64,000 nt of DNA from Paragemmobacter amnigenus (GCF_009908265.2 NZ_JAAATX020000004.1:186001-250000); one strand, 5' to 3'. Positions 7,926 through 17,446 are shown, numbered from the stretch's first letter. Translations and numbers: made by a program. Notes: a model not told the origin generated them from the sequence alone.

Positions 7926-9659
7926 ATGTACCGGGCAGACCAAAGACAGGGCGCCGCCGAACTGGCCAATGCCCGCCGCGCGCAAGGACCGCTCTTCGTG
8001 GCCGTCGCGCTTTTCTCCGTCTTCATCAACCTGCTGATGCTGACCGGCCCCCTCTACATGCTGCAGGTCTATGACCGCGTGCTGGGCAGCCAGTCCGAGG
8101 CGACGCTGGTCGCGCTTTCGGCCATCGTGATCCTGCTCTTCCTCGCCATGGGCGTGCTCGACGCGATGCGGGCACGCATCCTGTCGCGCATCGGCGCGCG
8201 CTTTCAGGAAAGCATCGACCGCCGCGCCTTCTCGGCCGCCATCCGCCGCCTGATGGTCGCCCCCGACGACGGCCCCGCCCTCGCCGCCCAGCAGGATGTC
8301 GAGGCGGTGCAGCGCCTGTGGTCCTCGCCCCTCGTCGCGGCACTGGCCGACCTGCCATGGACGCCCATCTTCATCGCCGCGATCTTCGTGCTGCATCCGC
8401 TCATGGGCTGGCTGTCTGTGGCGGGCGCCATCCTCATCCTTCTCATCACGCTGGCGAACCAGTGGATGACGCGCGGGCCGCTCGGCCGCGCCAATGCCGC
8501 CGCCATCGCCGCCAACCGCAGCTCGGAACTCCTCAAGGCCGAATCCGAAACCCTCCGCGCGCTCGGCATGACCGAGGCCGCCTTCGACCGCTGGCAACAG
8601 GCGCGGTCCCGCGCACTGGCCGACGGTATCCTTGCCGCCGATTCCGGCGGCGGCTTCGCCGCGCTCTCGCGCACCTTCCGGCTCTTCCTGCAATCGGCCA
8701 TGCTGGGCCTTGGCGCATGGGTCGTCCTTCAGGGCGAACTGACCGGCGGCGCGATGATCGCAGGCTCCATCCTGATGGGCCGCGCGCTGCAACCCATCGA
8801 ACAGGCCGTCGCGCAATGGTCCATCCTGACCCGCGCGCGCGAGGGGATGGACCGCCTCGCCACGCTGCTGTCCACGGTTCCGCCCGAACCGCCGCGCACC
8901 GACCTGCCCCGCCCCGCCGCGCGGCTCGAGGTGGCGGGCATCTCCGTCGCCCCGCCGGGCAGCACCAACGCCGCCCTGCGCGGCCTCTCCTTTGCCCTGC
9001 AACCCGGGCAGGCGGTGGGCGTCATCGGCCCCTCCGGCGCGGGAAAATCCACCCTCGCCCGCGCGCTGACCGGCATCTGGCGCCCGGCCGCGGGCCATAT
9101 CCGGCTTGACGGCGCCACGCTCGACCAGTTCCCGTCCGACCGTCTGGGCCAGCTTCTGGGCTACCTGCCGCAGCGCGTCACACTCTTCGACGGCACGATC
9201 GCGGAAAACATCGCCCGCCTGCAACAGCCCGACGACGACAAGGTCATCGCCGCCGCACAGGCCGCCGCCGCCCATGACATGATCCTGCGCCTGCCCGACG
9301 GCTACAACACCCGCCTCAACTCGCTCGGCGGCCGCCTTTCCGGCGGGCAGATGCAGCGCATCGCGCTGGCCCGCGCGCTCTATGGCAATCCCGTCCTGCT
9401 GATCCTTGACGAACCCAACTCCAACCTCGACAACGAAGGCTCGCTCGCCGTGAACTCCGCCATCCGCGCGCACAAGGCCGCGGGCGGGGCCGTCCTCATC
9501 ATGGCCCACCGCCCCGCCGCCATCCAGGAATGCGACCTTCTCCTCGTGATCGAGGAAGGCGCCCGCCGCGCCTTCGGCCCGCGCGACCAGATCCTGCGCG
9601 AGATGGTCCAGAACGCGAACGAGATCACCCGCTCCGCCGCGCCGGGGGGTGTGCGATGA
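7926..9659 (+). CDS. Type I secretion system ATPase/permease (PrtD family)
   Basis: Inner-membrane ABC exporter for unfolded proteins, forming a channel with the HlyD-like adaptor and a TolC-type porin. The ATG at 7926 gives 577 residues; the frame is open upstream to 7791 without a convincing coding sequence. The membrane domain (~25-290) has several hydrophobic helices. The nucleotide-binding domain has Walker A GPSGAGKST (~368-376), signature LSGGQMQR (~472-479) and Walker B LLILDEPNSNLD (~488-499), followed by the AHRP switch histidine. There is no C39 peptidase domain, so it suits RTX-type substrates with C-terminal signals. It overlaps the adaptor gene by 4 nt. No substrate gene is adjacent; the Hint protein at 19403 is a possible client. 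Confidence 0.92.
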   Translation: MYRADQRQGAAELANARRAQGPLFVAVALFSVFINLLMLTGPLYMLQVYDRVLGSQSEATLVALSAIVILLFLAMGVLDAMRARILSRIGARFQESIDRRAFSAAIRRLMVAPDDGPALAAQQDVEAVQRLWSSPLVAALADLPWTPIFIAAIFVLHPLMGWLSVAGAILILLITLANQWMTRGPLGRANAAAIAANRSSELLKAESETLRALGMTEAAFDRWQQARSRALADGILAADSGGGFAALSRTFRLFLQSAMLGLGAWVVLQGELTGGAMIAGSILMGRALQPIEQAVAQWSILTRAREGMDRLATLLSTVPPEPPRTDLPRPAARLEVAGISVAPPGSTNAALRGLSFALQPGQAVGVIGPSGAGKSTLARALTGIWRPAAGHIRLDGATLDQFPSDRLGQLLGYLPQRVTLFDGTIAENIARLQQPDDDKVIAAAQAAAAHDMILRLPDGYNTRLNSLGGRLSGGQMQRIALARALYGNPVLLILDEPNSNLDNEGSLAVNSAIRAHKAAGGAVLIMAHRPAAIQECDLLLVIEEGARRAFGPRDQILREMVQNANEITRSAAPGGVR

Positions 9660-10960
9660 CCGACAGCACCCGCGCCTGGTCCGCCCGCGGCTCGGTCCTC
9701 ACCGGTCTCGTGACGCTTGCACTTCTCGGCGTCTCCTTCCTCGTCTGGGGCATCGGCACCACGCTTGATGCCGCCATCGTCGCCCCCGGCCAGATCGAGG
9801 TCGAAAGCAACCGCCAGATCGTCCAGCACCCCGACGGCGGCGTCATCGCCTCCATCGCCGTGACCGAAGGCCAGAGCGTCGCCGCAGGCGACCTCCTGCT
9901 CTCGCTCGACGGAAACCTCCTGTCCTCGGAACTCGCCATCGTCGAAGGGCAACTCTTCGAAAGCCGCGCCCGCCGCGCGCGGCTCGAGGCCGAACGTGAC
10001 GATGCCCCCGCCGTCAGCGTCCCGCCCGATCTTGCCGCCCTTGCCGCCGACCGCGCCGACGTGGCCGAACAGCTTGACGGGCAGCTCCGCCTCTTCGACG
10101 CCCGCCGCGACACGCTGGCTAGACAGACCGAACAGCTTGCCCGCCGCAAGGACCAGACCCAGTCCCAGATCGCGGGCATCGACGCGCAGGCCGCCGCTCT
10201 CGCAACCCAGCTCGACCTGATTGAACAGGAACTGGCCGACCAGCAATCGCTTCTGGACAAGGGTCTGGCACAGTCAGGCCGCGTGCTGGCGCTGCAACGC
10301 GAACAGGCGGGGCTTCAGGGCCAGATCGGCGAACTCGCCGCTGCCCGCGCACAGGCCGAAGGGCGCGAGACGGAATTCGACCTTGAAATCCTCCGCCTTG
10401 CCGCCGCCCGCCGCGAAGAGGCATCGACCCTCCTGCGCGACATCGGCTCGTCCGAACTGGAACTGGCCGAACGCCGCCGCGCCCTGACCGAACGCGTCGC
10501 GCGGCTCGACATCCGCGCGCCGGTGGCGGGCACCGTGCTGGGCCTTGCCGTCACCACGCCGCGCGCGGTGATCCGCCCCGCCGACCCCATCCTCTACATC
10601 GTCCCGCAGGACCGCCCGCTGGTGATCGCCGCCCGCATCAGCCCGATCCATGTCGACGAGATACAGGTGGGCCAGTCCGTCCGCGTCGTCCTGCCCGCCT
10701 TCCCCTCGCGCACCACGCCGGAACTCGAAGGCATCCTCGCCCTCGTCTCGGCCGATGCGCTGGTCGATCAGGCGACAGGGCAATCCTACTACCGCGCCGA
10801 GGTCACCCTGCCCCCCGACCAGCTCCGCCGTCTGGGCGACCTCGCGCTTTTGCCCGGGATGCCGGTGGAAACCTATATCCGCACCGGCGCGCGCACCCCG
10901 ATGGCCTATCTCCTCCAACCCTTCACCGACTATTTCCGCAAGGCCTTCCGCGAATCCTGA
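9656..10960 (+). CDS. HlyD-family type I secretion adaptor (PrtE-like)
   Basis: Membrane-fusion protein linking the ABC exporter to an outer-membrane TolC-type channel. It has 434 residues from the ATG at 9656, which overlaps the exporter stop as ATGA. A short cytoplasmic N-terminus and one membrane segment (~16-36) lead to a lipoyl half-motif (PGQIEVESNRQIVQHPDGG). A long alpha-helical hairpin (~100-270), rich in leucine, glutamine and alanine, is followed by the second lipoyl half (RLDIRAPVAGTVLGL) and beta-barrel sequence. Tight coupling with the ATPase supports a two-gene secretion operon; the outer-membrane partner must be encoded elsewhere. Confidence 0.92.
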   Translation: MTDSTRAWSARGSVLTGLVTLALLGVSFLVWGIGTTLDAAIVAPGQIEVESNRQIVQHPDGGVIASIAVTEGQSVAAGDLLLSLDGNLLSSELAIVEGQLFESRARRARLEAERDDAPAVSVPPDLAALAADRADVAEQLDGQLRLFDARRDTLARQTEQLARRKDQTQSQIAGIDAQAAALATQLDLIEQELADQQSLLDKGLAQSGRVLALQREQAGLQGQIGELAAARAQAEGRETEFDLEILRLAAARREEASTLLRDIGSSELELAERRRALTERVARLDIRAPVAGTVLGLAVTTPRAVIRPADPILYIVPQDRPLVIAARISPIHVDEIQVGQSVRVVLPAFPSRTTPELEGILALVSADALVDQATGQSYYRAEVTLPPDQLRRLGDLALLPGMPVETYIRTGARTPMAYLLQPFTDYFRKAFRES

Positions 10961-11055
10961 CCGCGCCCGAATTCCCGCCACAAAGCGTCGCTTCCCGGCC
11001 TTGCCGGGGGCGGGCGCTGCCGCTAGCCTCCGCCCCGACCAATCCGGAGGAAGCC

Positions 11056-11517
11056 ATGTCCCAGATCGAAGCCCGCCTCGCCGAACTCGGCGTCACCTTG
11101 CCCGACGCCCCCGCTCCGGCCGCGAACTACGTCCCCTTCGTCACCGTGGGCGACATCGTCCATGTCTCGGGCCAGATCAGCCAGAACGCGGGCGGCCTCA
11201 TCAAGGGGCGTCTGGGCGACGACCTCTCCATCGAACAGGGGGCCGAGGCCGCGAAATGCTGCGCCGTCTCGCTCCTCGCACAGGTGAAAAAGGCCTGCGG
11301 CGGCGACCTCTCGCGCCTCGTCCGCGTGGTGAAGCTGACGGGCTTCGTCAACTCCACCCCCGAATTCATCGACCAGCCCAAGGTCATCAACGGCGCCTCC
11401 GACTTCCTCGTCGCAGCGCTGGGGGATGCGGGCCGCCACGCGCGCTCGGCCGTCTCCGCCGCCTCGCTGCCTCTGGGCGTCGCGGTGGAGATCGAAGGCA
11501 TCTTCGAAATCCGCTGA
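11056..11517 (+). CDS. RidA/YjgF-family protein
   Basis: Small cytoplasmic protein of the RidA/YjgF/UK114 superfamily, 153 residues. Members typically deaminate reactive enamine/imine intermediates. The ATG at 11056 has a strong ribosome site (GGAGG nine nt upstream). Family features include VTVGDIVHVSGQISQNAGGLIKG, the LVRVVKLTGFVNSTPEF segment and the C-terminal LPLGVAVEIEGIFEI. It resembles the longer subgroup with GRLGDDLSIEQG rather than archetypal RidA, so the exact reaction is uncertain. A glycerophosphodiesterase gene begins 5 nt after the stop, suggesting one transcript. A second RidA-type gene lies at 14045-14527 on the other strand. Confidence 0.88.
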   Translation: MSQIEARLAELGVTLPDAPAPAANYVPFVTVGDIVHVSGQISQNAGGLIKGRLGDDLSIEQGAEAAKCCAVSLLAQVKKACGGDLSRLVRVVKLTGFVNSTPEFIDQPKVINGASDFLVAALGDAGRHARSAVSAASLPLGVAVEIEGIFEIR

Positions 11518-11522
11518 CCCCG

Positions 11523-12293
11523 ATGCGCGTCCCCCTGCCCGCAGCCTTCCTCACGGCCCCGATCGCCCATCGCGCGCTGCACGACGTGGCACGGGGACGC
11601 CCCGAAAACAGCCGCGCGGCCATCCGCGCGGCCATCGACGCGGGCTACGCGATCGAGATCGACCTGCAACTCTCTCGCGACGGCGTGCCGATGGTCTTCC
11701 ACGACGAAACGCTGGAACGCCTCACCCCGCGCGAGGGCTGGCTCTGCGACCTCACCGCCGCCGAACTGGCCGAAATCCCGCTGAAAGGCGGCGACGAGAC
11801 AATCCCCACGCTGTCGGAAATCCTCGCCCTCGTCGCAGGCCGCGCGCCGCTCCTGATCGAGCTCAAGGACCAGACCCTCCGCATGGCCGAAACCGACGGG
11901 CGGCTGGAACAGGCCACAGCCGCCGCCCTCGCGGGCTATGACGGCCCCGTGGCGCTGATGTCCTTCAACCCCCACATGATCGCCCGCATGGCCACCCTCG
12001 CCCCCGCCATCCCGCGCGGCCTGACCACCTCGGCCTACGATCCCGAAGACTGGGCCCCCCTCGCCCCCGAAACCTGCGACCGCCTGCGCCCCATCCCCGA
12101 TTACGACCGCACCGCCTCCAGCTTCATCAGCCACGAACACACCGACCTGTCCCGCCCCCGCGTGGCCGAACTCGCCGCCCTTGGCGCCGCCATCCTCTGC
12201 TGGACCATCAAATCGCCGCAGGCCGAGGCAGCCGCCCGCCGCATCGCGCAGAACGTCACCTTCGAACACTACCCCGCCGCCCTGCCCGCTTGA
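11523..12293 (+). CDS. ugpQ: Glycerophosphodiester phosphodiesterase
   Basis: Cytoplasmic GDPD enzyme hydrolysing glycerophosphodiesters from phospholipid turnover to glycerol-3-phosphate and an alcohol. The ATG at 11523 gives 256 residues with no signal peptide, typical of the UgpQ group. The metal site is visible: AHRALHDVARGRPENS (catalytic His, then the PENS glutamate), EIDLQLSRDGVPMVFHDETLERLT (Glu-x-Asp and the second His) and LIELKDQ. The start is 5 nt behind the RidA stop. The long frame running upstream to 10650 is non-coding. A copy of repeat D follows the stop. Confidence 0.92.
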   Translation: MRVPLPAAFLTAPIAHRALHDVARGRPENSRAAIRAAIDAGYAIEIDLQLSRDGVPMVFHDETLERLTPREGWLCDLTAAELAEIPLKGGDETIPTLSEILALVAGRAPLLIELKDQTLRMAETDGRLEQATAAALAGYDGPVALMSFNPHMIARMATLAPAIPRGLTTSAYDPEDWAPLAPETCDRLRPIPDYDRTASSFISHEHTDLSRPRVAELAALGAAILCWTIKSPQAEAAARRIAQNVTFEHYPAALPA

Positions 12294-12331
12294 CGCGGGT
12301 CTCCGCCGCCCCACCATCCCCCCCAGATTTT

Positions 12332-12380
12332 CCGTCTCCAAATATCCTCGGGGGGCACGGGGGGCAGACGGCCCCCCGCC
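12332..12380. repeat. Repeat D, copy 1 (AAATATCCTCGGGGG type)
   Basis: Core AAATATCCTCGGGGG at 12340 is followed by a G-run/C-run hairpin (GGGGGGCAGACGGCCCCCC). Related copies lie at 24226 and 51863; all three start within ~55 nt of a plus-strand stop codon. Confidence 0.8.
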
Positions 12381-12405
12381 TTCCCACCCCGTGACCGGCA
12401 GGGCC

Positions 12406-13575
12406 ATGAAAACCGACCTCCTCGAAAACCTCGCCGCCATCCCCGCCGCCGACTGGGACGCGCTGGCCTGCCCCGAATCCGCCGATGGCAGCCGCCCCGT
12501 CGACCCCTTCACCACCCACCGCTTTCTCGCGGCCCTCGAAACCTCGCGCTCCACCGGCACGGGCACCGGCTGGCAGGCCCGCCCGCTGATGATCCGCGAC
12601 GACCACCGCCCCCTCGCCGTCGCGCCCCTCTACGTGAAGACCCACAGCCAAGGCGAATACATCTTCGACCACGGCTGGGCGCAGGCCTATGAACGCGCGG
12701 GCGGGCGCTACTACCCCAAGCTCCAGATCGCCGTCCCCTTCACCCCCGCCACGGGCCGCCGCCTCCTCGCCGCCCCCGACGCCCCCCATGCCCGCGACGC
12801 CCTGATCGAATCCGCCATCGGTCTGGCCCACGGCAACCAACTCTCCTCGCTCCACATCACCTTCTGCACGGGGGACGAGGCCGAGACGCTCTCCGCCCGC
12901 CACGGCCTGCTGCACCGCGTCACCCAGCAATTCCACTGGGAAAACCGCGGCTACGCGACCTTCGGCGATTTCCTGTCCGACCTCTCCTCGCGCAAGCGCA
13001 AGATGATCCGCAAGGAACGCGAAACCGCCCGCGCCGCAGGCCTGACGATCCGTCACCTGACGGGCGACGCCATCGAACCCCGCCACTGGGATGCCTTCTG
13101 GACCTTCTATCAGGACACCGGCGCGCGCAAATGGGGCACCCCCTACCTCACCCGCCGCTTCTTCACCGAAGCCCACGCCACGATGCGCCGCGACATGCTC
13201 CTCGTCCTTGCCGAACGCCCCGACGGCACCCCTGTCGCAGGCGCGCTCAACTTCATCGGGCGCGACACGCTGTTCGGCCGCTACTGGGGCTGCACCGAGG
13301 ACCACCCCTGCCTGCATTTCGAACTCTGCTACTATCAGGCCATCGACTGGGCCATCGCCCACCGCCTGCCGCGGGTCGAGGCGGGCGCACAGGGCGAACA
13401 CAAGCTTGCCCGCGGCTACCTGCCCACCCCCGTCCACTCGCTGCACTACATCACCGACCCCGGCCTGCGCGATGCCGTCGCCCGCTACCTGCAGGCCGAA
13501 CGCCGCGCCGTGGACGAAGAGATCGAGGTGCTCACCGCCTATGGCCCCTTCCGGCGCGTCACCGCCGAGGACTGA
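12406..13575 (+). CDS. FemAB-like / GNAT-fold protein (PF04339 type)
   Basis: A 389-residue protein of the FemAB-like (DUF482) group, related in fold to peptidoglycan aminoacyltransferases and GNAT enzymes; substrate unknown. The ATG at 12406 follows GGCAGGGCC. Family signatures include [26 protein letters not shown]-like [14 protein letters not shown], the [16 protein letters not shown] basic stretch, [17 protein letters not shown] and the C-terminal [16 protein letters not shown] followed by HSLHY. No signal peptide or membrane segment is seen. It stands alone between a glycerophosphodiesterase and phhB, separated from each by repeat elements, so context gives no functional hint. Confidence 0.85.
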   Translation: MKTDLLENLAAIPAADWDALACPESADGSRPVDPFTTHRFLAALETSRSTGTGTGWQARPLMIRDDHRPLAVAPLYVKTHSQGEYIFDHGWAQAYERAGGRYYPKLQIAVPFTPATGRRLLAAPDAPHARDALIESAIGLAHGNQLSSLHITFCTGDEAETLSARHGLLHRVTQQFHWENRGYATFGDFLSDLSSRKRKMIRKERETARAAGLTIRHLTGDAIEPRHWDAFWTFYQDTGARKWGTPYLTRRFFTEAHATMRRDMLLVLAERPDGTPVAGALNFIGRDTLFGRYWGCTEDHPCLHFELCYYQAIDWAIAHRLPRVEAGAQGEHKLARGYLPTPVHSLHYITDPGLRDAVARYLQAERRAVDEEIEVLTAYGPFRRVTAED

Positions 13576-13600
13576 TCCCCCGCTTGACCGCCCCGCCAAA

Positions 13601-13729
13601 CAGGATTTTTCTGGCGAAGAATCCTGCCACGAATGTTCTTGCGAACATTCGTGCTCCGACCACCGACAAGGCCCTGAAATTTCGCAGAAATTTCGCCCCC
13701 AAGATTTTTCGCAAGAAAAATCTTGCCCC
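13601..13729. repeat. Hairpin cluster A2 (four palindromes)
   Basis: Four palindromes in 129 nt: 13601-13626 (11-bp stem with one T-G mismatch, loop TGGC), 13628-13653 (CACGAATGTTC stem, loop TTGC), 13676-13694 (GAAATTTC stem, loop GCA, then GCCCCC) and 13701-13724 (AAGATTTTTC stem, loop GCAA, then GCCCC). The last stem is the same as the second hairpin of cluster A1. Confidence 0.9.
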
Positions 13730-13745
13730 GCAGAGGATCGCAAGG

Positions 13746-14048
13746 ATGCCCGACCGCCCAGCCTACCAGCCCGTCACCGAAGCCGACCTCGCCCCCCTGC
13801 TCGCCACCGGCTGGATGGTGATCGAAGGCGGGCGCTGCATCGCCAAGGTGTTCACCTTCGCCAATTTCGTCGAAGCCTTCGGTTTCATGACCCGCGCCGC
13901 CCTCTGGGCCGAGAAGTGGAACCACCACCCCGACTGGTCCAATGTCTACAAGACCGTCACCGTCACGCTGACCACGCATGACACCCACGGCCTGACCGAT
14001 CTCGACGTGAAACTGGCGCAGAAGATGGACCAGCTCGCCTTCGACTAA
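13746..14048 (+). CDS. phhB: 4a-hydroxytetrahydrobiopterin dehydratase (PCD)
   Basis: Recycles pterin 4a-carbinolamine produced by aromatic amino acid hydroxylases; some members are also DCoH-like. It has 100 residues from the ATG at 13746. The diagnostic motif is complete: [20 protein letters not shown], with the two catalytic histidines and the later H in TTHDTHGLT; the [13 protein letters not shown] helix precedes it. No phenylalanine hydroxylase gene is near. Its stop codon overlaps that of the convergent RidA gene by 4 nt. Confidence 0.94.
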   Translation: MPDRPAYQPVTEADLAPLLATGWMVIEGGRCIAKVFTFANFVEAFGFMTRAALWAEKWNHHPDWSNVYKTVTVTLTTHDTHGLTDLDVKLAQKMDQLAFD

Positions 14049-14527
14049 TCCTCCACCTCGACCGTCGCCCAGGTCTCGAAGCACACACCCCCCGCCAGCG
14101 CCATCACCCCGATGGTGGCCCGCCCGCCAAGCCCCCGCTCGCGCCCGAAGACCTCCACGAACAGGTCCGACAGCCCGCTGGAAACCTTGTGCACATCCTC
14201 GTAGTCCGGCGTGCAGACCACGAAGTTCAGCGTCCGCACGATGCTTTTCACGCGGTCCAGCGACCCCACCGCCTGCCGGATGCCGCCCAGCACGTTCAAC
14301 CCCGTCCGCCGCGCCGCCTGATAGCCCTCTGCGGTCGTGACATCCGCCCCCAGCCGCCCCTTATGCGTGATCTCCGTGCCCACCTGCGCCACATGGCCCG
14401 ACAGGAACAGAAGGCTGCCCACACGGTGATAGGGCTTCATCGTCCCGTAATCCGCCCCGTAATACCCCATCGCGTCAAAGTCGGGGATATCCAGCCCCAT
14501 CTCGATCGCCAGCCGCTCCGGTGTCAT
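14045..14527 (-). CDS. RidA/YjgF-family protein (second copy)
   Basis: A 160-residue RidA-superfamily protein, probably an enamine/imine deaminase or related enzyme. The ATG at 14527 follows AGGAGGGGCGC, a strong ribosome site; the frame upstream of it only reflects the gap behind dnaE2. Family features: [59 protein letters not shown] and [10 protein letters not shown] with the usual C-terminal ATVEVED. It sits 51 nt downstream of the dnaE2 stop on the same strand and may share its transcript. It occupies the place where the missing C-terminal domain of DnaE2 would have been encoded. Confidence 0.88.
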   Translation of the reverse strand: MTPERLAIEMGLDIPDFDAMGYYGADYGTMKPYHRVGSLLFLSGHVAQVGTEITHKGRLGADVTTAEGYQAARRTGLNVLGGIRQAVGSLDRVKSIVRTLNFVVCTPDYEDVHKVSSGLSDLFVEVFGRERGLGGRATIGVMALAGGVCFETWATVEVED

Positions 14528-14577
14528 GCGCCCCTCCTGTCCATGCCCCGCCAGCCTGCCCCGCGCCCGCGGACCCT

Positions 14578-17400
14578 TCAAGCCGCTTCCGGCGTCAGCC
14601 ATGGCCGAAGCAGCGCCATCGGATGCGCCCTCAGCGTCAGGCGCAGCGACACATAATCCTCCACCACCTGCTCACCCACCGTCATCTCGCGCAAGCTGAC
14701 GGCAGGCTCCACGATGCCCTCGCCATCCATGTCGCCTGCGAACAGGGGCAGGGGGCTGCCCTCCACCAAGGCCTTCGCCGCCCACAACGCCTCGCGCCGC
14801 GTCACGCCCAAGGCCGCGAAACAATCCGCCTCGGCCAGCCGCGCCAGCATCCGCGCCCCCAGCCCCGCACGGCGCCACACATCCTCCACCGCCGCATAGC
14901 CGTTGCCCCGCGCCGCGACGATCCATTGCGCCTCTTCCTCCGGCATCCCCTTCACCTGCCGGAACCCAAGCCGCAGCGCCAACCCGCCCCGCCCGTCGGG
15001 TTCCATCACATTGTCCCAATGGCTTGCATTGATGCAGGGCGGGCGCACCACCACCCCATGTTCCCGCGCATCCCGCACGATCTGCGCGGGCGCATAGAAC
15101 CCCATCGGCTGGCTGTTCAGCAGCGCGCAGGCAAATATCCCCGGATGGTGCCGCTTCAACCACGCGCTGGCATAGACCAGCAGCGCGAAAGACGCCGCAT
15201 GGCTTTCGGGGAATCCGTAACTCCCGAACCCCTCGATCTGCGCGAAACAGCGCGCGGCGAAGTCCTCCTCGTATCCATTCGCCGCCATCCCCGCCATGAA
15301 CCGCTCGCGGAACTCGCTGACACTCCCGTGCTTCTTGAACGTCGCCAGCGACCGGCGCAGACGGTCGGCCTCGGTCGGCGTGAATCCCGCCCCGATGATG
15401 GCGATCTGCATCGCCTGTTCCTGAAACAGCGGCACGCCCAGCGTCTTGCCCAAGACCCGCCCCAATTCGTCGGACGGAAAACGCACCACCTCCTGCCCGT
15501 TCCGCCGCCGCAAAAAGGGATGCACCATATCCCCCTGTATCGGCCCGGGCCGGATGATCGCCACCTGAATGACCAGATCGTAAAAGGTCCGCGGCCGCAT
15601 CCGCGGCAGGAAATTCATCTGCGCGCGGCTTTCCACCTGAAACACGCCCAGACTGTCCGCGCGGCACAGCATGTCATAGGTCGCGGGGTCTTCGGCGGGC
15701 AGGCTCGCCAGCGAATGGCGCACCTGATGATGCCGCTCCATCAGGTCGAACGCCTTGCGGATGCAGGTCAGCATCCCCAAGGCCAGCACGTCGACCTTCA
15801 GGATGCCCAAGGTATCAATGTCATCCTTGTCCCAGCAGATGACGGTCCGATCCTCCATCGTCGCATTCTCGATAGGCACCAGTTCATCCAGCCGCCCCTC
15901 GGTGATGATGAACCCGCCGACATGCTGGCTCAGATGGCGCGGAAACCCCTGTATCTCGTCGATCAGCTGCAGCGTCAGCGCCAGCCGACGGTCACTCGGG
16001 TCCAACCCGATCTCCCTCAACCGCACCTCCGTAATCTGCCCGGGTCCGCCCCAGCCCCAGATCTGGCTCGACATGGCGGCCAGCGTATCCTCGCTCAGCC
16101 CCATCGCGCGGCCTACCTCGCGCACCGCCCGCTTGCCGCGATAATGGATCACCGTCGCGCACAGCCCCGCGCGATGCCGCCCATAGCGCGCATAGATGTG
16201 CTGGATCACCTCCTCGCGCCGCTCATGTTCGAAATCCACGTCGATATCGGGGGGTTCGTTGCGCGCCTCGCTGACAAACCGCTCGAACACCATCGTCCCG
16301 ATCTCGGGGGAAACCGACGTCACGCCCAGCGCATAGCACACCACCGAATTCGCCGCAGACCCCCGCCCCTGACACAGGATCCCCCGCGCCCTCGCGAAAT
16401 CCACGATGTCATGCACCGTCAGGAAATAGGGCTCATACCGCAGCTTCCCGATCAGGCGCAGCTCATGCTCCATCTGCGCCCGCACCCGCTCCGGCGCGCC
16501 ATCGGGATATCGCCAGTCCAGCCCCGCCCAGGCCAGCCGCGCCAGCCGCTCCGCCGCCGTCTCGCCCCCCGTCACCTCCGACGGATACTCATAGCGCAAC
16601 TCGTCCAGCGAGAACCTTAGGCGCGACGCCACCTCCCCCGCCCGATGCACCGCCTCATCATGGCCGGAAAACAGCCGCAGCATCTCGGCCTCCGACCTTA
16701 ACCGCTGCTCGGCATGGGGCAGCGCGCGGCGGCCCAGCGCATCCACCCGCACCCCCAGCCGGATCGCCGTCAGCACATCCGCCATCCGCCGCCGCGACCC
16801 GTGATGCATCAGGGGCAGCGCAGACGCGACAGGCAACATCCCCACCCCCTCCGCCAACCGCGCCAGCCGCGCGAACCGCGCGCGGTCCTGCCCGTCATAG
16901 CGCGGCGCCATCAGCAGGAAACACGCCCCGCCGAACGCGCCCACCAGCCGCGCCACGACCGCCCGCCACGCCTCCATCTGCCCCCGCGCGGGCGGATGGA
17001 CCAGCAGCACCATCCCCGCCCCCCACGCGATCAGATCATCGGGGCCAAGCTCACACTCCCCCTTCACCGCCCGCAACCGGCCGAGAGAGATCAGACGGCA
17101 CAACCGCCCCCACCCCGCCCGATCCTCCGGCAGGCAGGTCACCGTGAACCCACAGCGCAGCACGATCCGCGCGGCAGGGATCAGCCGCGTCCCCGGCCAG
17201 TCCCGCCCCTCCTCGCCCGCCAGCCGCGCCAGTTCCCGCGCCTTGGCATGGGCGCGCACGATCCCCGCCACGGAATTCACATCCGCCACCGCCACGCCCG
17301 CCATCCCCATCTCGGCGGCACGCGCCATCACCTCCTCGGGATGCGACGCCCCGTGAAGGAAAGTGAAATTCGAAAGGGCCGACAATTCGACGAAAGCCAT
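14578..17400 (-). CDS. dnaE2: Error-prone DNA polymerase DnaE2, C-terminally short
   Basis: C-family polymerase for SOS translesion synthesis, working with ImuB (and usually ImuA). It has 940 residues; characterised DnaE2 proteins are about 1030-1100. The N-terminal PHP domain is complete (MAFVELSALSNFTFLHGASHPEE). The polymerase core includes GRGSAANS, the catalytic PDIDVDF aspartates (~380-390) and KVDVLALGML, then helix-hairpin and VVEDY-LRLTLRAHP sequence. The protein stops at LRPWLTPEAA, exactly where the linker to the OB domain normally continues; the OB domain is absent in any frame downstream. Upstream lies a perfect LexA box. ImuB is 28 kb away. Confidence 0.93.
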   Translation of the reverse strand: MAFVELSALSNFTFLHGASHPEEVMARAAEMGMAGVAVADVNSVAGIVRAHAKARELARLAGEEGRDWPGTRLIPAARIVLRCGFTVTCLPEDRAGWGRLCRLISLGRLRAVKGECELGPDDLIAWGAGMVLLVHPPARGQMEAWRAVVARLVGAFGGACFLLMAPRYDGQDRARFARLARLAEGVGMLPVASALPLMHHGSRRRMADVLTAIRLGVRVDALGRRALPHAEQRLRSEAEMLRLFSGHDEAVHRAGEVASRLRFSLDELRYEYPSEVTGGETAAERLARLAWAGLDWRYPDGAPERVRAQMEHELRLIGKLRYEPYFLTVHDIVDFARARGILCQGRGSAANSVVCYALGVTSVSPEIGTMVFERFVSEARNEPPDIDVDFEHERREEVIQHIYARYGRHRAGLCATVIHYRGKRAVREVGRAMGLSEDTLAAMSSQIWGWGGPGQITEVRLREIGLDPSDRRLALTLQLIDEIQGFPRHLSQHVGGFIITEGRLDELVPIENATMEDRTVICWDKDDIDTLGILKVDVLALGMLTCIRKAFDLMERHHQVRHSLASLPAEDPATYDMLCRADSLGVFQVESRAQMNFLPRMRPRTFYDLVIQVAIIRPGPIQGDMVHPFLRRRNGQEVVRFPSDELGRVLGKTLGVPLFQEQAMQIAIIGAGFTPTEADRLRRSLATFKKHGSVSEFRERFMAGMAANGYEEDFAARCFAQIEGFGSYGFPESHAASFALLVYASAWLKRHHPGIFACALLNSQPMGFYAPAQIVRDAREHGVVVRPPCINASHWDNVMEPDGRGGLALRLGFRQVKGMPEEEAQWIVAARGNGYAAVEDVWRRAGLGARMLARLAEADCFAALGVTRREALWAAKALVEGSPLPLFAGDMDGEGIVEPAVSLREMTVGEQVVEDYVSLRLTLRAHPMALLRPWLTPEAA

Positions 17401-17431
17401 GGGCCAAGGGGATTCGCAGATGTTCCCAAAA

Positions 17432-17446
17432 GAACATTATAAGAAC
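17432..17446 (-). promoter_or_regulatory. LexA (SOS) box of dnaE2
   Basis: On the minus strand GTTC-TTATAAT-GTTC, an exact GTTC-N7-GTTC alphaproteobacterial LexA site, 32 nt upstream of the dnaE2 ATG. The N7 spacer contains a perfect TATAAT, so LexA would cover the -10 element; no good -35 is seen at 17 nt. Confidence 0.9.

Noticed and set aside
13628-13653. LexA-like GTTC-TTGC-GAAC palindrome
   Set aside because: Spacing and orientation differ from GTTC-N7-GTTC; it is one hairpin of cluster A2.
14521-16620. 699-residue open frame on the plus strand
   Set aside because: It is antisense to dnaE2, has no recognisable domain and consists mostly of Arg, His, Pro and Leu, the typical shadow of a high-GC gene.
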